Positions 53,301 to 61,236 of a DNA stretch of 64,000 bases are shown piece after piece. Each line of letters starts with the position of its first letter. The stretch's first letter is position 1. The stretch is taken from positions 62,001 through 126,000 of the forward strand of contig JAEXZS010000078.1 of the NCBI GenBank assembly GCA_023451375.1. Direction: 5' to 3'. This DNA is from Pseudomonadota bacterium. Lineage in GTDB: Bacteria > Pseudomonadota > Alphaproteobacteria > Caulobacterales > Caulobacteraceae. A model generated the notes under the pieces. It worked only from the letters and a program-made list of their open reading frames with translations, was not told the DNA's origin and ran no database searches. The position numbers were made by a program, and so were the translations under genes.

Positions 53301-53772
53301 CCTTCAGGGAGTTGAAGAGCTCGGAGGCGAAGGTGTTGAACTGGAAGCCCCGGTCGCGGCGCAGGGCGCCGTCGGCGTTGCTGGCGCCGGAGGTGGAGAG
53401 CGTCTCCAGTCCGTTCAGCCGGACGCGGGTGAAATCGCCGCCCAAACCCCGCACGGAGATGGAGTTGCCCTCGCCGTTTTCCCGGTCGATCGAGACGCCC
53501 GGAATCCGCTGCAGGGATTCGGCGAGGTTGGCGTCGGGAAAGTCGGCGATGTCCTCAGCATTGATGACATCCACGATGGTGTTCGACCGCCGCTTCTCGT
53601 TCAGCGCGCTGGCCAGAGCGCCGCGGATGCCGGTGACGACGATCTCCTCGACCTCGGCGGCTTCCTGCGTCGGTGCTTCCTGCGCCTGCGCCATCGGCGC
53701 CAGGAGCGCGGCGCCCAGGGCGAGCGCGAGCGGCGATGCCGCGCGCAGGTAGAGTGTCGATGACTTGAGCAC
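50365..53772 (-). CDS. TonB-dependent receptor for pectic oligosaccharides (TonB-Xanth-Caul type)
   Basis: A 1135-residue outer-membrane receptor: signal peptide (ALALGAALLAPMAQAQ), TonB-box-like EEIVVTGIR, plug domain (INAEDIADFPDANLAESLQR, then VRGLGGDFTRVRLNG), and a large beta-barrel ending in RFTF. The plug sequence and size match the TIGR01782 group found in Caulobacter and Xanthomonas carbohydrate loci. The GTG at 53772 is preferred, with AAGGAGGG just upstream, over a longer frame. Flanking lyases indicate pectin as the source of its ligand. Confidence 0.94.
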   Translation of the reverse strand: MLKSSTLYLRAASPLALALGAALLAPMAQAQEAPTQEAAEVEEIVVTGIRGALASALNEKRRSNTIVDVINAEDIADFPDANLAESLQRIPGVSIDRENGEGNSISVRGLGGDFTRVRLNGLETLSTSGASNADGALRRDRGFQFNTFASELFNSLKVQKSADAVTDEGSLGATVDLISGRPFDFSEHRLALTLQDAYYENGGSHNPRIAALASDRWESKIGEFGLLGSVAYNERKQSIDSYTRGVGSSDYTYRGATFNNVGANAAGDHQGFALPIGTNPATALPRVTNPEALGYLIGSDPEAYALINGGGTRGSLVRIPALSTLNHREVEQERLGVTLSGQWRPTPNTTVNFDNLYSEMTQVSTNYQIGPVGLNRNNTNGNRTLTAFSYQTFPTASAANNSYANRRGAYANCTTQAATEFRDPIDCGQSLYGNTPIFTTAPGATNQNLPAGAGSFNPNNLDVYDYYNQPGSVGYVPHPDFLAMRGAFIGRPSVRLIDAGLSETGANADYLVLGNVDMRSAVDQGGYTTEFRQNSINIEHDFSDRFAMSLLVGDSESSNVNTGLLADFIRLDSGQGVEGNDYFVYDESGGGEMPFMDFGFDVANPDNWNFVKGYSALRHYRTITENGYQTAKVDFRWDYNDNVTLRFGVGKRKFDFYYTRYERLIGDTMNPSLLEGVNTGLADATTVADMGQVVDWGDGLDVPDGMPTSFFVPNLQAFQNRFGFDCDCINEWGDWRLSDLRNGGVNTFWVDEESLSYYGQMDFNLPLFMGDLRGNAGIRRAETSVESRGRSPSGRPVQNDNEYNDTLPSLNLAWEVTDKLILRFAAAKVMARPQMMALQPGVTSFTVPVGVAGAPAEFDGSNASITLGNTKLKPFRATNLDFNVEWYFARDALLSFAFFNKEIESFPQVVLREGRLSELFDAEQIANLRAAYDGLVDQASDSRRAYIDADSAFQVRQYNDAPGGSLSGFEIAYQQNMTFLPSPFDNLGVLANYTKIESELEYILDPARNLTGTAPFLGASPEAFNATVFYEDDTWSARVSAAYRAGYQTTYPLASGGCDPGQCDSPLINDFIGSEETLNVDAAFTYKVTDNVTITAEALNLTNQTDTRWAYQADPVIQNYASTGRQYFVGARFTF

Positions 53773-53861
53773 GGATCCCTCCTTTTGTTTCCTCGCGCCT
53801 AGGCCTCTGTCGGACCCTCGACGCATCGCGGCCTGACCCCTCGCCAAGCCGCTTCTGAATA

Positions 53862-53875
53862 CGTATGATTATACG
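53862..53875. promoter_or_regulatory. Candidate operator in the pectin locus
   Basis: CGTAT-GATT-ATACG is a perfect 5-base inverted repeat in the 170-base gap between the divergent TonB receptor and GH43 genes. GTATGATTAT (53863-53872) matches GTATTATTAT (minus strand, 62953-62944) at 9 of 10 bases in the other divergent gap of the locus. Confidence 0.4.
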
Positions 53876-53942
53876 ACCCTAGAGGCAACAAAAATTTGCT
53901 ACCGGTGTCATCGAGCGGGATGACTTAAGGTGGGGAGGAACA

Positions 53943-55169
53943 ATGCCGATGAATTTCAATAGGCGAGGGCTACTCGCAGGCGGAGCCATGCTCTCCCTGG
54001 GTGTTTCCGCGCCTCGTGCGTCGGGCCAGGCTCTGGACGACTCGGGGCGCTTGGTTCCCACGCCTTCTCCGAACCCTTATCGCTATGCCGGCACCAGTGG
54101 ACCAGGTCTCGCGGCGGATGAAAGCAGCGCTCGGGGCGGCTGGATGTCGGGTCTGGCGGGCGTGCGCTACAGCGGCCGACGACCGATGACCTATCCGACC
54201 CTGGCGTGGGGCGAGGCGGCCACTGGTTCGGCGGTGGAGAAGGGCCTGCTGCCGCCGATCCGCCCGCTGATGGAACTGCATCTGCGCGACACGCAGATCT
54301 GCATCGGCGGCGATGGGGCCTACTACATGACCGGTTCGACCGGCGACAACATCTGGGCCTTCAACGACGGCGTGGAGCTGTGGCGCTCCACAGACCTGGT
54401 CGACTGGTCCTATCTCGGCCTGGTGTGGAGCCTGGAGCGCGAGGGCGGCTGGGCGGTGGCGTGGCGGGCGCGCAAGGGCGTGCCGTTCCGCGCCATCTGG
54501 GCGCCGGAAATCCACTACATCAACGACACCTATGTCATCTGCTTCAGCGTCAGCCGGGCCGGGCTGGGCATATTGAAGAGCACGACGGGAAGGCCTGAAG
54601 GACCCTACGAATACGCCTTCTCGCCCGACTCCCACCTGAGGCGCGGCATCGACGCCACCCTGTTCCAGGACGACGACGGCGCGGTCTGGCTGACCTATGG
54701 CGCCGCCGATGAGATGGTGCGGCTGAAGGATGACCTGTCCGGATACGCCGGTGAATGGCGGCGGACGGTCTTCGCCGAGAGCGAGTGCCTGGTCGCCCGC
54801 GACCGCGACCGCTGCCTGCGGGGCGAGAACACCCTAGGCTATGAAGGCGCGACCCTGTTCAAGAAGGATGGGCTCTACTACCTGGGCGCGGTCGGCAATG
54901 TGGAGGGTCGTTATTCCTTCGTCTTCGCCGTTTCCGAGACGCTGGACGGCCCATTCCGCATGCGTCACGAAGCGGCGCCCTGCGCCGGTGGCGGCAACGT
55001 CTTCAAGGATCGCGAAGGCCGCTGGTGGTCCACCTTCTTCGGCAATGACGAGCAGAGTCATTTCCGGGAAAAGCCCGGCCTGCTGCGCGTCGATTTCGAC
55101 GGGGCTGGCCGTATCATCACCGCCGCCGAGCAACCCTTCGCCCGTCCGCTCCCGCCGCTGGAGGTCTGA
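53943..55169 (+). CDS. GH43-like arabinosidase-type glycoside hydrolase
   Basis: A 408-residue five-bladed beta-propeller enzyme with a Tat signal (NRRGLLAGGAML). LRDTQICIGGDGAYYMTGST, SYLGLVWSL, RAIWAPEIHYINDTYVICFS and GIDATLFQDDDGAVWLTYG are typical of GH43-type propellers, with acidic residues at the expected spots. It probably removes arabinose or galactose side chains from rhamnogalacturonan. GGAGG precedes the ATG. The last base overlaps the start of the PL1-like gene. Confidence 0.85.
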   Translation: MPMNFNRRGLLAGGAMLSLGVSAPRASGQALDDSGRLVPTPSPNPYRYAGTSGPGLAADESSARGGWMSGLAGVRYSGRRPMTYPTLAWGEAATGSAVEKGLLPPIRPLMELHLRDTQICIGGDGAYYMTGSTGDNIWAFNDGVELWRSTDLVDWSYLGLVWSLEREGGWAVAWRARKGVPFRAIWAPEIHYINDTYVICFSVSRAGLGILKSTTGRPEGPYEYAFSPDSHLRRGIDATLFQDDDGAVWLTYGAADEMVRLKDDLSGYAGEWRRTVFAESECLVARDRDRCLRGENTLGYEGATLFKKDGLYYLGAVGNVEGRYSFVFAVSETLDGPFRMRHEAAPCAGGGNVFKDREGRWWSTFFGNDEQSHFREKPGLLRVDFDGAGRIITAAEQPFARPLPPLEV

Positions 55170-56479
55170 TGATGGATCGCAGAACCCTTGTGGCCGGCGC
55201 GGCGGCGCTGGGCGCGCTGGCGGGCTGGCGACCTGCGCGGGCGGCGGACGCCCTGGCCTTTCCGGGGGCTCTGGGCTGGGCTGCGACCACCCCAGGCGGG
55301 CGGGACGGCGCTGTTCTGCGCGTGACCTCGCTGGATGGGGAAGGGCCGGGCACTTTGCGCGCGGCGCTGGAGGCCGAAGGGCCGCGCATCGTGGTGTTCG
55401 AGGTCGGCGGGGTCATCGACCTGGACGGCCGTGACATCCGTATCGCCAACCCCTTCGTGACCATCGCTGGCCAGACGGCGCCTGAGCCGGGGATCACCCT
55501 GATCCGGGGCGGCGTCAGCATCCGCACCCACGACGTCATCGTGCGCCATATCCGCATCCGTCCGGGCGCCAACGGCGCGCCGCCGAGGAGCGGGTGGGAG
55601 GTGGACGGCCTCACCACCTCCGGCGCGCACAATGTCATCGTCGACCAGTGCTCGTTCAGCTGGGCCACGGACGAGAACCTGTCCGCTTCCGGCCCGCGTT
55701 TCGACGGCGGAGACACGGTGGAGCAGTGGCGCCGGCATACCTCGCGTCGCATCACCTTCAGCCGCAACATCGTGGCCGAGGGCCTGTCGAACTCCAGCCA
55801 TGCCAAGGGCGAGCATTCCAAGGGCACGCTGATCCACGACAATGCGACCGACGTGCTGATCGTCGGCAACCTGTACGCCCACGACTATGAGCGCAATCAG
55901 CTGTTCAAGGGCGGGGCCCATGCGGTGACGGCCAACAACCTGATCTATGACCCCGGCAACCGCTGCATGCACTATGCGCTGAACGCCGAGGAATGGGTCG
56001 GGCGCGAGTGGGTGGTCGGCAAGCTGGCCATCGTCGGCAATGTGACCAGGGGCGGGCCCTCCACCCGCGCCGACCTGCCGTTCCTGATCGTGGAGGGGCA
56101 GGGGGACCTGGACCTCTACGCCGTCGACAACCCAGCCTTCCACGCCGACGGCCGGCCGATGCAGGAGGTGGGGATCATCTCCGACCGAAATCCGGTCATC
56201 ACCCGGCTGGACCAGCCGCCGCAGTGGCCCGCCGGCTTCCGCGTCCGACCTTCCGGCGAGGTGCCAGCCTGGATCGAAGCCGAGGCGGGGGCCCGACCCT
56301 GGGCGCGCGACGCCGTGGATCGGCGCATCCTGGAACAGGTCCGCACCGGAACCGGTCGCATCATCGACGACGAGAGCGAAGTGGGCGGCTATCCGGTCCT
56401 CCAGCCCACGGGCCGCCCCTTCGTCGAGGCCGATTGGGACATGGCGACGATGATCCGCCGCGACGGCGCGCCTAGCTGA
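55169..56479 (+). CDS. PL1-type pectate lyase, beta-helix fold
   Basis: A 436-residue right-handed beta-helix lyase with a Tat-like signal (MMDRRTLVAGAAALGALAGW). RIVVFEVGGVIDLDG, FVTIAGQTAPEPGITLI, VIVRHIRIRPG, NVIVDQCSFSWATDENLS and SRRITFSRNIVAEGL follow the PL1 pattern, with the calcium-binding Asp/Glu in the middle. It cleaves polygalacturonate in the periplasm. It is coupled to the preceding GH43 gene. Its end overlaps rhaM by eight bases on the opposite strand. Confidence 0.9.
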   Translation: MMDRRTLVAGAAALGALAGWRPARAADALAFPGALGWAATTPGGRDGAVLRVTSLDGEGPGTLRAALEAEGPRIVVFEVGGVIDLDGRDIRIANPFVTIAGQTAPEPGITLIRGGVSIRTHDVIVRHIRIRPGANGAPPRSGWEVDGLTTSGAHNVIVDQCSFSWATDENLSASGPRFDGGDTVEQWRRHTSRRITFSRNIVAEGLSNSSHAKGEHSKGTLIHDNATDVLIVGNLYAHDYERNQLFKGGAHAVTANNLIYDPGNRCMHYALNAEEWVGREWVVGKLAIVGNVTRGGPSTRADLPFLIVEGQGDLDLYAVDNPAFHADGRPMQEVGIISDRNPVITRLDQPPQWPAGFRVRPSGEVPAWIEAEAGARPWARDAVDRRILEQVRTGTGRIIDDESEVGGYPVLQPTGRPFVEADWDMATMIRRDGAPS

Positions 56480-56798
56480 GCACGAACATCGGCTGCAGAT
56501 CGACCTGGACCGGCGACTGGTCCGGGTTGGTGCGCATGATGTCGCCCATCATCGCCCACCAGCGCTGCATCACCTCGGTGCGGGGCAGGCTGTCCAGATC
56601 ATGGTCGATCCGCCGGGTCATGACGGCGAACAGGGCGTGGCTCTCGGGGTCCAGGAAGATGCGGTAGTCGATGACGCCGCGACCGCGCAGTTCCGCGACG
56701 AGTTCGGGCCAGATGGCGTCGTGGCGGGCGCGGTATTCCTCGGCCTGACCGGGGTCCAGCGTCATGCGGAAGGCGACGGTTTCGACGGCGTCGGTCAT
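56472..56798 (-). CDS. rhaM: L-rhamnose mutarotase
   Basis: RhaM interconverts alpha- and beta-L-rhamnose. The 108-residue protein matches the family (104 in E. coli): MTLDPGQAEEYRARHDAIWP, with the catalytic His, VIDYRIFLDPESHALFAV, and QRWWAMMGDIM. Its start overlaps the upstream transporter stop by four bases. Its presence shows that the locus degrades a rhamnose-containing polymer such as rhamnogalacturonan I, not just homogalacturonan. Confidence 0.93.
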   Translation of the reverse strand: MTDAVETVAFRMTLDPGQAEEYRARHDAIWPELVAELRGRGVIDYRIFLDPESHALFAVMTRRIDHDLDSLPRTEVMQRWWAMMGDIMRTNPDQSPVQVDLQPMFVLS

Positions 56799-58387
56799 GG
56801 GTTCTCCTGCGGGACGGTCGCACGCGCAGCCAAGGTGTTGCGGCCCCACAGGCGGTCGAAGGACCAGCCGGTCAGGTCCTCGACCACCACGCCCGCGGAC
56901 GGCGATGAAGGCGTGCGTTCGCCGCTTCTCAGTCGTTCGATCTCGGTCATCAGGGTCTCGTGCGTCCGGGCGTTCAGACGGAACCGCCAGGACAGGATCA
57001 GGCCGGCCAGCATGACGATCAGCGGGCCCAGCACCAGCAGCCAGGCGACGGTCGCCACCGCTTGCGAGCTCTGCGTCACGACCTGTCCCGGCGCGACGGT
57101 GCTGGGCGAGACATAGCCGCCCGCGTCGATGATCCAGCCGGTGACGATGATGGCGCCCGACTGCGCCACCTTCCGCACCAGGGTCATGACCCCGGCGAAT
57201 ACGCCCTCCCGCCGCCGGCCGGTGACGGCCTCGTCCACGTCGGGCAGGTAGTTGTAGACCGACCAGGGCACGAAGTTCAGCGTGCCGCGCCCCAGCCCCG
57301 CCAGCAGGATCGGAACCACCAGCCACAGCGCCGTCGCCGGGCTCAGCAGGTTCGCCGCGTCGATCGTCGGACGCACCAGATAAAAGGCCAGAAGCATCAG
57401 CAGGGCCGCGCCGAAGAAGGCGATGGCGATGCGATAGGCGACCGCCGGCCCGACGCGGATCACCAGATGGATGGCGATCATCACCGACACCAGCTGGGCC
57501 ACGTACATGGCCGTCATCATCTGCGAGATCATGACGGTCGCGCCCAGCATCACCGTGGCGACGAAGATGGGGAAGGCGGTGTTGAAGATGTCCTGCGAGA
57601 TGTATCCGCCCAGATAGATCGACAGGTGCTGGCGGAAGGCGCGGATGCGCAGCGTCGAGAACAGGTCGCGGAACATGTCGATCGGGATCCGCAGGGCGGC
57701 GCGGGCGCTGAACGGCGCGGCGGCCATCGCCTTCTCGTCTTTGGTGTAGGGCCGCTCCCAGCTGAAACAGACCACGAGCAGCACGACCAGGCTGAAGATC
57801 GCGCCGAAGATCACGCCCATGATCAGGAAGGTCTGGGCCGAATCCCGCCCGCCGAATGCGTCGATGATCAGGATGGGCAGGTAGGAGGCCAGGATGGCCG
57901 AGGCCTGGCCGGTCAGGATGCGGGCGCCGGCGAACCGCGCCTTCTCCTTGTAGTCCCGGGTCATCTCGGCCGCGAGCGTCTCCCACGGGATCAGAAACAT
58001 CGTGTAGAGCAGCTCAAACACGATGAAGACGGTCAGGTAGTAGGCGAAGCTCTGGCCCGTGACGAAGATCAGGGCGAAGCTGGGCAGCAGCGGGATGGTG
58101 ATCAAGAGGAAGATCTTGCGCCGCCCGATCCGCCGCCCGATCCAGGTGTGGCGCAGATTGTCGGACAGGTAGCCGATCAGCGGACAGGTGATCGCTTCAA
58201 GCAGGCGCGGCAGGCCCAGGATCAATCCCGCCTCCACCGCCGTCAGGTCGCAGAAGGTCGTGAAGAAGTAGAACAGCCAGCCGGTGATGACCGCCTGAGC
58301 CCCGGCGCCCAGCATGTCGCCGGACCCCCAGCCCCAGTAGTTCCACCAGCGGGGGCGGCGAGCCTGAGCGGCGGTCGGGGAGGTCAT
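56795..58387 (-). CDS. GPH-family sugar:cation symporter (MFS)
   Basis: A 530-residue transporter with 12 hydrophobic segments. WGSGDMLGAGAQAVITGWLF and the loop GYLSDNLRHTWIGRRIGRRK are the signature of the glycoside-pentoside-hexuronide family. It likely imports unsaturated rhamnogalacturonan disaccharides or galacturonate across the inner membrane. The ATG at 58387 is preferred; the longer frame overlaps the upstream gene. It lies 13 bases after the GH105 gene and is coupled to rhaM. Confidence 0.92.
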   Translation of the reverse strand: MTSPTAAQARRPRWWNYWGWGSGDMLGAGAQAVITGWLFYFFTTFCDLTAVEAGLILGLPRLLEAITCPLIGYLSDNLRHTWIGRRIGRRKIFLLITIPLLPSFALIFVTGQSFAYYLTVFIVFELLYTMFLIPWETLAAEMTRDYKEKARFAGARILTGQASAILASYLPILIIDAFGGRDSAQTFLIMGVIFGAIFSLVVLLVVCFSWERPYTKDEKAMAAAPFSARAALRIPIDMFRDLFSTLRIRAFRQHLSIYLGGYISQDIFNTAFPIFVATVMLGATVMISQMMTAMYVAQLVSVMIAIHLVIRVGPAVAYRIAIAFFGAALLMLLAFYLVRPTIDAANLLSPATALWLVVPILLAGLGRGTLNFVPWSVYNYLPDVDEAVTGRRREGVFAGVMTLVRKVAQSGAIIVTGWIIDAGGYVSPSTVAPGQVVTQSSQAVATVAWLLVLGPLIVMLAGLILSWRFRLNARTHETLMTEIERLRSGERTPSSPSAGVVVEDLTGWSFDRLWGRNTLAARATVPQENP

Positions 58388-58400
58388 CGGCGGCCCCCGG

Positions 58401-59507
58401 TCAGATGAAGCCGCGCCGGAACTCCGACAGCGCCAGTATGGCCAAGGACTGGCCATAGGGCATGGAGGTCAGCGGGATGTCGCGATAGCCCTGCAGGTCG
58501 TCGAACACCGGGGTGCCGAACGACACCTGCCGCAGTTCGCCGTCTTCGGAAATGTTGGCCAACACGCCCTGGATCGCCTTCAGCGCCATGGGGGCGTATT
58601 CGGCGCCGATGTAGCGCTTTCGCACCGCCTTCAGGATTCCATAGGCGAAGCCGGCGGTGGCCGAGGCCTCCAGATAGCTGGTCTCGTCGGGGATCAGTGT
58701 GCGCCACAGGCCGCTGTCGTCCTGGTGCTTCGCCAGCGCCTTCACCTGCGCCTCCAGCGTCTCGATCAGGAAGGTGCGCAGCGCGTCGCCGGGCGGCAGG
58801 TCCAGCAGTTCGATGAACTCGGGGATGGCGATGGTCACCCAGCAGTTCCCGCGCGCCCACAGGGCGTCGGCGAAGTTGTGCCGCCCCAGGAAGGTCCAGC
58901 CGTGGAACCACAGCCCGGTCTTGCGATCGAACAGGTATTTGATGTGGATCAGGAACTGCTTCTTGGCCTCTTCGACATAGTGATCGCGCCCCAGCAGCAG
59001 GCCGATCTTGGCCAGGGGCAGGACGCTCATCATCAATGTGTCGTCCCACAGTTCCTGTGGGTTCTCGTCGTTGAAGACGATGTGCTGGAAACCGTCCTCC
59101 TCGGTGCGGGGCAGGCCGTCCATCAGCCACTCGGCCCATGTGTCGAGGTAGGGGACGAAGGTCTGGTCGCCGGTCTGTTCATACAGATAGGCCAGGGTCA
59201 GGAAGGGCGAGACGGTGTTGATGTTCTTGGTCGGCGTGCCCGCCGCGAACCGGTCCCTGAACCAGTCCAGCATGATGTCCAGCACCGCCTGTTCGCCGGT
59301 CTGCTCATACAGGCGATACAGGCCGTAGAGGCCGATCCCGTGCGTCCATTCCCAATCGTTCCAGCCCTTCGTGTCGATCACCCGCCCGTCGTCCAGCCGC
59401 AGCAGGAACTCGCCGGTCTCGTCCTTGATGTTCACCAGATTGTCGATCAGCCGGTTCAGGGCGTCGTCGATCCGGTCGCGGGTCAGGCCGTGGAGGGTGG
59501 TGGGCAT
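58401..59507 (-). CDS. GH105-family unsaturated rhamnogalacturonyl hydrolase
   Basis: A 368-residue (alpha/alpha)6-barrel enzyme without a signal peptide, so cytoplasmic. WEWTHGIGLYGLYRLYEQTG, ELWDDTLMMSVLPLAKIG with the catalytic Asp, GWTFLGRHNFADALWARGNCW and TSYLEASATAGFAYGILK match the GH105 (YteR) family. It removes the unsaturated galacturonyl residue left by lyases. The next gene downstream is the matching symporter. The ATG at 59507 fits the family start; a longer frame is unsupported. Confidence 0.93.
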   Translation of the reverse strand: MPTTLHGLTRDRIDDALNRLIDNLVNIKDETGEFLLRLDDGRVIDTKGWNDWEWTHGIGLYGLYRLYEQTGEQAVLDIMLDWFRDRFAAGTPTKNINTVSPFLTLAYLYEQTGDQTFVPYLDTWAEWLMDGLPRTEEDGFQHIVFNDENPQELWDDTLMMSVLPLAKIGLLLGRDHYVEEAKKQFLIHIKYLFDRKTGLWFHGWTFLGRHNFADALWARGNCWVTIAIPEFIELLDLPPGDALRTFLIETLEAQVKALAKHQDDSGLWRTLIPDETSYLEASATAGFAYGILKAVRKRYIGAEYAPMALKAIQGVLANISEDGELRQVSFGTPVFDDLQGYRDIPLTSMPYGQSLAILALSEFRRGFI

Positions 59508-59529
59508 CGGAGGCTCTTGAACGGGAAGA

Positions 59530-59555
59530 GCCGGGCGCGCCAAAACGCGCCCGGC
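59530..59555 (-). other. Intercistronic hairpin between GH43 and GH105 genes
   Basis: GCCGGGCGCG pairs perfectly with CGCGCCCGGC around a six-base loop, with only TCTTCC after it on the minus strand. It has no T tract, so it is more likely an mRNA-stabilising or processing element than a full terminator. Confidence 0.6.
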
Positions 59556-59569
59556 GGCGGGGACGGAAG

Positions 59570-61195
59570 TCAGAGGGCGCGGAACTTGAAGTTCTTGAAC
59601 CGCGCCTCGCCTTCACCGGCGGCGTAGAGGCCGGGGCGCAGCATCATGAAGCCGCCGCGGACGTTGTGGTTGTAGCCGGAGACCTCCATCCCGCGGTCGA
59701 ACCGCTCCCAGGTCACGCCGTCGCCGGAGGTGTCGAAATAGACATTCTGGTAGGCGTTGGTCAGGCGGATGAACATGCGGCGGCCGTGCGCATGGCCAGG
59801 ACGGCCGCGCTCGATCCCGTACTGGTGGGTGACGTAGCGCTGGGCGTCGAAGCCCAGGCCGCAGTACAGCGCCCGGTCGTAGAACAGGATCAGCCCGGCG
59901 ACCGCGCCCGGGTCGATCTCGATCTCGCACTCGATCTGATAGGCCTGGTCGCCCTGGACGAAGGTCAGGGGCGAGCAGTCGACCGGCGCCTTGCCCTTGG
60001 CGCGCATGTGCAGGACGCCGTTCTCGCGACGCAGGCGGTCCTTCTCGTTCGGCTGCGGGTCGTAGAAGCTCCACTGGATGCCGAACTTGTCCGTCGAGAA
60101 GTCGTCCGACAGGGCCATGCCGTGCGGCACGGCCTCGCCGCCGCGCGGCATTTGGATCGGGCTGGACAGGTCGCCGCCCTTGGCCCGGAACCAGCCGTCG
60201 TCGGTCCATTCGACCGGATCCAGAAGGGTCTGACGGCCCAGGCTCCAGTAGGCGTTCTCATAGCCGTGATAGACCATCCACCAGTCGCCGGCGGGACCTT
60301 CGATCAGGGTGGCGTGGCCGCGCGACCACCATTTCTCAGCCCCGGAGCTGGTGCGCACGATCGGATTGTGCGGGCAGTCCTCCCAAGGCCCGTGGATGGA
60401 CTTCGATCGGGCGGCGATGACCATGTGGCCGGTCGGCGGGCCGGCCGTGCCGCCGATGGCGGTGATCATGTAGAAATACTCGCCGCGCTTCATCAGCTTC
60501 GGGCCTTCCTGGGCGAAGCCTTCTACGATCCAGTCCTCGGGATAGCGCCAGGCCTTGTAGACCCCTTCCTCCAGCGGGCCGTCGGTGGCCAGGCCGTCGT
60601 CGGTCAGGCGCACCCGATCGCCGCCGTTCAGGAACAGCCAGCGCTTGCCGTCCTCGCCCACGATGTGGCCGGGGTCGATGTTGGCCGGCAGCTTCAGGTC
60701 GATGGGCTCGCTCCAGGGGCCTTCGATCTTGTCGGCCCAGATGACGTAGTTGGAGCGGTATTCAGGAAAGCGAGCCGGGATGTAGCAGTAGAACCGGCCC
60801 TCGTGCTTGATCAGCTCCGGCGCCCAGACCGAGCCGATATTGGTGGTCAGGGCCGCGGTTACCGGGCGCCAGTTCACCAGGTCGCGCGAGTGCCAGATAT
60901 GGATGCCCGGCACCGACTCGAACGACGAGAAGGTCATGTAGTAGTCGTCGCCGTCCTTCAGGATCGACGGATCCGGATGATCGCCCGACATGATGGGGTT
61001 CAGGAAGGTCCCGTTCCCTAGGTCGGCCATGCGCTGGCCCTCGATGCCCCGTCGCCATTTCAGATGCGACCATTCGCGGCCCAGAGGCGCGGCCGCCTCG
61101 TTGGTCTGGGCGAAGGCGGCGCGGACGGGCAGGGCGGCGGCGGCGACCCCGCCCAGCAGTCCGGCCAGGGCGGCGCGGCGGTCGATGAATCTCAT
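59570..61195 (-). CDS. GH43-family hydrolase with C-terminal beta-sandwich
   Basis: A 541-residue secreted enzyme with a Tat-like signal (FIDRRAALAGLLGGVAAAAL). The GH43 propeller is clear: NPIMSGDHPDPSILKDGDDY with the catalytic base Asp, GSVWAPELIKHEGRFYCYIP, and the acid Glu in EGPKLMKRGEYFYM. From about residue 350 a beta-sandwich follows, resembling the C-terminal domain of GH43 beta-xylosidases (LSDDFSTDKFGIQWSFYDP). It probably trims xylose or arabinose side chains. It is the second gene of the five-gene operon. Confidence 0.9.
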   Translation of the reverse strand: MRFIDRRAALAGLLGGVAAAALPVRAAFAQTNEAAAPLGREWSHLKWRRGIEGQRMADLGNGTFLNPIMSGDHPDPSILKDGDDYYMTFSSFESVPGIHIWHSRDLVNWRPVTAALTTNIGSVWAPELIKHEGRFYCYIPARFPEYRSNYVIWADKIEGPWSEPIDLKLPANIDPGHIVGEDGKRWLFLNGGDRVRLTDDGLATDGPLEEGVYKAWRYPEDWIVEGFAQEGPKLMKRGEYFYMITAIGGTAGPPTGHMVIAARSKSIHGPWEDCPHNPIVRTSSGAEKWWSRGHATLIEGPAGDWWMVYHGYENAYWSLGRQTLLDPVEWTDDGWFRAKGGDLSSPIQMPRGGEAVPHGMALSDDFSTDKFGIQWSFYDPQPNEKDRLRRENGVLHMRAKGKAPVDCSPLTFVQGDQAYQIECEIEIDPGAVAGLILFYDRALYCGLGFDAQRYVTHQYGIERGRPGHAHGRRMFIRLTNAYQNVYFDTSGDGVTWERFDRGMEVSGYNHNVRGGFMMLRPGLYAAGEGEARFKNFKFRAL

Positions 61196-61236
61196 GGCGT
61201 TTCCTCTTGGTGTTATGTCGTTCGGCTTCGGTTCGT